From: Bacteroidota bacterium
Lineage (GTDB): Bacteria; Bacteroidota; Bacteroidia; Cytophagales; Cyclobacteriaceae
Assembly: GCA_018267275.1 (NCBI GenBank)
Contig: JAFDYV010000011.1
Coordinates: 62,001 to 126,000, forward strand
DNA: 64,000 nucleotides
Direction: 5' to 3'
Part shown: positions 60,854-64,000 of the stretch, one piece after another
Layout: each line of letters opens with the position of its first letter
How positions within the stretch are numbered: position 1 is the first letter of the stretch
Notes under the pieces: model-generated
What the model saw: the letters and a program-made list of their open reading frames with translations, nothing else
Told to the model about the DNA's origin: nothing
Databases searched by the model: none
Program-made: the position numbers and the translations under genes

Positions 60854-61036
60854 ATGAAAAAACTAGAAGAATTGAAAGCCCTTATTGCCTCACTTGAACC
60901 CGATTTCGATAAATTTTACAACAAGGGTAATAGCGCTGCTGGTACGCGCGTGAGAAAAGGAATGCAAGACGTAAAAAATGCTGCTCAGGCTATACGTGCA
61001 GAAGTGCAAGACCTGAAGAATAAAGAAACGAAGTAA
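60854..61036 (+). CDS. Histone H1-like (Hc1) small protein
   Basis: The ATG at 60854 gives 60 residues beginning MKKLEELKALIASLEPDFDK and continuing NKGNSAAGTRVRKGMQDVKN. This is the pattern of the short Bacteroidota histone H1-like (Hc1-type) proteins. The family is lysine-rich at the C-terminus in Chlamydia; here the tail is short (VQDLKNKETK). It probably binds nucleic acid in the nucleoid. It is flanked by two strong terminators, so it is its own transcription unit. Confidence 0.85.
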   Translation: MKKLEELKALIASLEPDFDKFYNKGNSAAGTRVRKGMQDVKNAAQAIRAEVQDLKNKETK

Positions 61037-61058
61037 CGTAAAGCCACTACCGAATAAA

Positions 61059-61087
61059 AAAGGCTGACATCCACGTCAGCCTTTTTT
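61059..61087 (+). terminator. Bidirectional terminator between H1-like and basic small-protein genes
   Basis: AAAGGCTGAC pairs with GTCAGCCTTT around ATCCAC, with an A5 run before and T7 run after. It can serve both the plus-strand H1-like gene and the convergent minus-strand gene, whose stop codon it touches. Confidence 0.9.
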
Positions 61088-61236
61088 TATGCTTTTTTCT
61101 TGAAGGTGTCCTTTATCGCTTCTACATCCACCGCTTTTACAACGGGTTTAAAGTTTTGGATCTTCAGGGCAGTTCTTCTGCGGGCCGCTTTGGCTTTGTC
61201 CTTGCGGTTTTTGCGTTTCAAACGGGTAACTGACAT
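61087..61236 (-). CDS. Conserved small basic protein, function unknown
   Basis: With the ATG at 61236 the product has 49 residues, MSVTRLKRKNRKDKAKAARR, then IQNFKPVVKAVDVEAIKDTF. The N-terminal half is strongly basic. Similar short proteins recur in Bacteroidota without a named function; RNA or ribosome binding is plausible from the charge but not shown. It is separated from the H1-like gene by the bidirectional terminator. Confidence 0.65.
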   Translation of the reverse strand: MSVTRLKRKNRKDKAKAARRRTALKIQNFKPVVKAVDVEAIKDTFKKKA

Positions 61237-61297
61237 GGCTTTTGTGTTAAAATGACCGCAAAAATAAACATCCTTTGGCAGATTGCAATACAAAAAA

Positions 61298-61367
61298 GTT
61301 ACTGGTTACTGGATTCTGGTTCATCAAACCAAAACAGGTGTAACCTTAAACTGGCAACTAGCAACCG
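61298..61367 (+). repeat. Heptamer array upstream of hisS, ten units
   Basis: Ten back-to-back 7-mers: GTTACTG twice, GATTCTG, GTTCATC, AAACCAA, AACAGGT, GTAACCT, TAAACTG, GCAACTA and GCAACCG. Their phase is constant, though consensus drifts along the array. It ends 33 bp before the hisS start. Confidence 0.75.
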
Positions 61368-61399
61368 AAACGAGTAGATTTGTTGCTTTTAAATTTGTA

Positions 61400-62767
61400 A
61401 TGGACAAACCCTCTCTGCCTAAAGGTACCCGCGATTTTGGCCCCGCACAGATGGCCAAAAGGCAATACATTTTGGATCGCATCAAAACCGTATTTCAGAA
61501 GTACGGCTTCCAACCGTTGGAAACCCCAGCGATGGAAAACCTCACTACGTTGACTGGAAAGTATGGGGATGAAGGTGACCAACTCCTTTTTAAAATCTTG
61601 AATTCGGGCGACTACTTAAAAGATGTTGATGCCGCAAAACTCGAAGCTAAAAGTTCAAAGCAGCTAACTACCGAAATCTCTGAAAAAGGCCTTCGTTACG
61701 ACCTTACTGTTCCTTTCGCCCGCTACGTGGTGATGAACCGCCATGAGATCACCTTTCCGTTTAAACGTTATCAAATTCAACCTGTATGGCGTGCCGATAG
61801 ACCGCAGAAGGGGCGCTACCGCGAATTTTACCAATGCGATGCCGATGTGGTGGGAACTGATTCGCTTTTGTGCGAGGCGGACATTGTTCTTATGATAACA
61901 GAAGTTTTCTCGCAACTTCACATTCAAGACTACACCATCAAAATCAATCACCGAGGTATCCTCTCTGGCTTGGCCGAAATCTGCGGTGCCAAGGAAAACG
62001 AGATGCCATTGTTTGTCGCTATTGATAAATTGGACAAAATCGGTGAAGAAAAAGTAAAAGAAGAACTGCGCGCTAGAGGTTTTCAAGAAGAGAGTCTCAC
62101 TACACTGTTTCAAATACTTAATTTCAAAGGCAATACGCAGCAGAAAATAGATTTTTTGAGCGCCAAGTTTTCCGCTTCTGAAAATGGCCAGAAAGGGCTT
62201 TCAGATTTTCAAAAGGTGTTGGAGTTGCTAAACGGTTATCAGTTCAACCCGAAACATTTGGAATTTGATATTTCATTGGCACGAGGGCTGAGTTATTACA
62301 CCGGCTGTATCTTCGAAGTGAAGATCAACAACGTGGCAATAGGCAGCGTGAGCGGTGGCGGTCGTTATGATAATCTAACTGGCTCATTTGGTTTAGAGGG
62401 AGTTTCTGGCATTGGAATTTCTTTTGGAGTCGATAGACTCTACGATGCCATGGAAGAATTGAAACTGTTCCCAAGCGAGGCAATGATTTCTTCTACTGTA
62501 ATGATTGCCCATTTTGATAACGAAACGATGCGCTATGGATTGCAAGTGGCCGCACGACTTCGCGCAGCGGGTGTTGCCACAGAACTGTACCCCGATGTTT
62601 CGAAAATCAAAAAGCAAATGGAGTATGCCAACAAGAAGTTGATCCCGTATGTGATTGTGATTGGCGCAGATGAAATGACAGACGGCCAGCTCACACTCAA
62701 GCGGATGCTTACGGGTGAGCAGGAAAAAAAGAGCTTAGAAAAGATTCTGTTGGAAATAAAAAAATAG
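61400..62767 (+). CDS. hisS: Histidyl-tRNA synthetase
   Basis: This 455-residue class II synthetase has the N-terminal PSLPKGTRDFGPAQ, motif 2 RYQIQPVWRADRPQKGRYREFYQCDADVV-type region, the HisRS-specific LARGLSYYTGCIFE and GGGRYDNLTG. The C-terminal anticodon domain includes VATELYPDVSKIKKQMEYAN. It charges tRNA-His. I chose ATG 61400, since the upstream extension from 61283 is heptamer repeat. The histidine ammonia-lyase gene follows 102 bp later. Confidence 0.96.
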   Translation: MDKPSLPKGTRDFGPAQMAKRQYILDRIKTVFQKYGFQPLETPAMENLTTLTGKYGDEGDQLLFKILNSGDYLKDVDAAKLEAKSSKQLTTEISEKGLRYDLTVPFARYVVMNRHEITFPFKRYQIQPVWRADRPQKGRYREFYQCDADVVGTDSLLCEADIVLMITEVFSQLHIQDYTIKINHRGILSGLAEICGAKENEMPLFVAIDKLDKIGEEKVKEELRARGFQEESLTTLFQILNFKGNTQQKIDFLSAKFSASENGQKGLSDFQKVLELLNGYQFNPKHLEFDISLARGLSYYTGCIFEVKINNVAIGSVSGGGRYDNLTGSFGLEGVSGIGISFGVDRLYDAMEELKLFPSEAMISSTVMIAHFDNETMRYGLQVAARLRAAGVATELYPDVSKIKKQMEYANKKLIPYVIVIGADEMTDGQLTLKRMLTGEQEKKSLEKILLEIKK

Positions 62768-62773
62768 ACATGA

Positions 62774-62801
62774 GTGGTGCAACGCTATTATGGTGCACCA
62801 C
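62774..62801. other. Hairpin between hisS and hutH
   Basis: GTGGTGCA (62774-62781) and TGCACCAC (62794-62801) form a perfect 8-bp stem around a 12-nt loop, 6 bp after the hisS stop. Further on (about 62819-62865) AA pairs recur roughly every 7 nt. There is no clear T tract after the stem, so it may be a weak terminator or a regulatory site. Confidence 0.45.
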
Positions 62802-62869
62802 CGTTCACACCGAGCTGTAATTTTAAATTTTTAACTATAACTTGTAACCCTTGAACTTTTAAACGCAGT

Positions 62870-64000
62870 TTGGAACCCACGCACTACATCAGCAGCAAAC
62901 CGCTTACTCTCGATGACCTCGATCACATTCTGTACGGGCACTCGAAAGTGGCGTTGTCGCAAGAGGCGACTGATAAAATAAATCGCTGCCGCGAATATCT
63001 GGATAAGAAAATCAGCGAATCTTCTGCTCCAATCTATGGCATCAACACAGGCTTTGGTTCGTTATACGCAAAAAACATAGCCAAGAACCAACTGGAGCAA
63101 TTACAAGAGAACCTGGTTCGATCGCATGCATGTGGCACAGGAAATGAAGTACCAAGAGAGATTGTGTTGTTAATGCTGTTCTTAAAAGCCCAATCACTTT
63201 CTTATGGGTATTCGGGTGTGCAGTTGGTAACAGTGCAACGTTTGCTTGACATGTTCAACCAGCGAGTGTTGCCGCGCATTTATGAAATGGGATCGCTCGG
63301 GGCATCGGGCGACTTGGCACCTCTGGCGCACTTGTCGTTGCCGTTGATGGGGGAGGGTGAAGTGCACTATCTTGGAAAAATTTACGCGAGCAACGAGGTG
63401 TTGGGTTTGCTGAAGATGGAGCGCATCCATTTGAAAGCAAAGGAGGGTTTAGCTTTGCTGAATGGCACGCAGTTTATGAGTGCGTATGGTATTTGGTGTC
63501 TGCTACATAGCAAACGAATACTCAAACTGGCCAACCTCATAGGCGCGTTGTCGCTCGATGCCTTTGATGGAAGGATTGAGCCATTTGACCAACGAGTGCA
63601 TGCAATAAGGCCACAACAGGGCCAGGGCAGGGTAGCGGCCGAGATTAAAAAGCTATTGGCGGGTAGTGCCATTTTGGCGAACGAAAAGAAGCACGTGCAA
63701 GACCCGTATTCGTTCCGTTGCATGCCACAGGTACATGGTGCAAGTGCCGATGCTTTCAGATATGTAAGTGAAGTGTTGCTCACAGAGGTGAACAGTGTGT
63801 CGGATAACCCCAATGTGTTTCCGGAAGACGATCAAATCATTTCAGCCGGCAATTTTCATGGACAACCGCTCGCGCTGGCTTTGGATTTCTTGGCCATTGC
63901 CATGGCCGAGTTGGGAAGTATTTCGGAAAGGCGAACCTACCAATTAATTTCGGGTTCCCGCGACTTGCCTAATTACTTAGTGGCCAATCCTGGTATTAAC
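62870..64000 (+). CDS. hutH: Histidine ammonia-lyase, 3' end cut by window edge
   Basis: The first 377 residues are visible, with no stop before base 64000. They contain GINTGFGS, the MIO-forming Ala145-Ser146-Gly147 triad in GSLGASGDLAPLAHLS, NGTQFMSAYG and QDPYSFRCMPQVHG. The protein turns histidine into urocanate, the entry to histidine degradation. The start is a TTG at 62870, because an in-frame stop (62852-62854) lies 15 nt upstream and MEPTHYISSKPLTLDDL gives the normal N-terminus. It follows hisS on the same strand. Confidence 0.95.
   Translation, partial: MEPTHYISSKPLTLDDLDHILYGHSKVALSQEATDKINRCREYLDKKISESSAPIYGINTGFGSLYAKNIAKNQLEQLQENLVRSHACGTGNEVPREIVLLMLFLKAQSLSYGYSGVQLVTVQRLLDMFNQRVLPRIYEMGSLGASGDLAPLAHLSLPLMGEGEVHYLGKIYASNEVLGLLKMERIHLKAKEGLALLNGTQFMSAYGIWCLLHSKRILKLANLIGALSLDAFDGRIEPFDQRVHAIRPQQGQGRVAAEIKKLLAGSAILANEKKHVQDPYSFRCMPQVHGASADAFRYVSEVLLTEVNSVSDNPNVFPEDDQIISAGNFHGQPLALALDFLAIAMAELGSISERRTYQLISGSRDLPNYLVANPGIN

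Noticed and set aside
61390..61397. TAAATTTG in front of hisS as promoter
   Set aside because: It is an exact TAnnTTTG, but it ends only 2 nt before the ATG, so the transcript would start inside the start codon region; probably chance.

Overview
The window is about 64 kb of a Gram-negative Bacteroidota chromosome, most likely from the order Cytophagales. The evidence is: PorX and two proteins with type IX secretion (T9SS) sorting domains; a fused LpxC-FabZ; families largely restricted to Bacteroidota (DUF4249, DUF4296, HYC_CC_PP, Lacal_2735, a short histone H1-like protein); few Shine-Dalgarno sites; and several exact TAnnTTTG (-7) promoter motifs. Genus is not determinable by eye. No rRNA, tRNA, CRISPR, integrase or transposase was seen. 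Both ends cut genes: a PhzF-like gene at the left and histidine ammonia-lyase at the right.

Layout. 1-7400: small metabolic, regulatory and stress genes (PhzF-like, MBL hydrolase, AraC and GlxA-type regulators, RibD-like reductase, a T9SS cargo, peroxiredoxin-like, CDGSH, VOC, DoxX-like). 7400-9190: a gene-poor, AT-rich accessory patch with a sensor-kinase remnant and a lone HNH-type gene. 9228-15527: photolyase, an ABC ATPase/membrane pair, a desaturase, a predicted exported GNAT-like protein and an M20 hydrolase. 15615-18715: a metal-handling cluster whose TonB receptor is broken twice. 18805-21620: a shortened Bat operon. 21738-30406: DUF4296 lipoprotein, MutS2, a lipoprotein, and a lipid A block (HD hydrolase, LpxD, LpxC-FabZ, LpxA, ABC ATPase). 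30548-35293: PorX, TsaE, an alanine dehydrogenase homologue, TerB-like and DUF4249. 35470-42629: sugar dehydrogenase T9SS cargo, amidohydrolase, DUF4136, an Aba4-like membrane pair and two SGNH hydrolases. 42766-46761: an ABC ATPase/FtsX-type permease pair whose 3' end is duplicated around a ParDE module. 46992-64000: housekeeping (FtsH, RsfS, BirA, HhH protein, large SF1 helicase, Maf, a DUF433/DUF5615 pair, DUF1015, AccC, an alpha-oxoamine synthase, histone H1-like, HisS, HutH).

How the parts connect: PorX probably helps control the secretion machine that exports the two sorting-domain proteins. The Lpx block makes lipid A, and BirA together with AccC feeds fatty acid synthesis. The oxoamine synthase may supply sphingolipid precursors.

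Three observations stand out. (1) Several intergenic gaps are built from strictly 7-nt-phased degenerate heptamers, one filling a convergent gap with exactly twelve units. (2) An exact 66-bp duplication of a permease gene's last 22 codons, with one synonymous difference, brackets a ParDE toxin-antitoxin module. (3) The alanine dehydrogenase homologue appears to lack the catalytic histidine of the characterised family.
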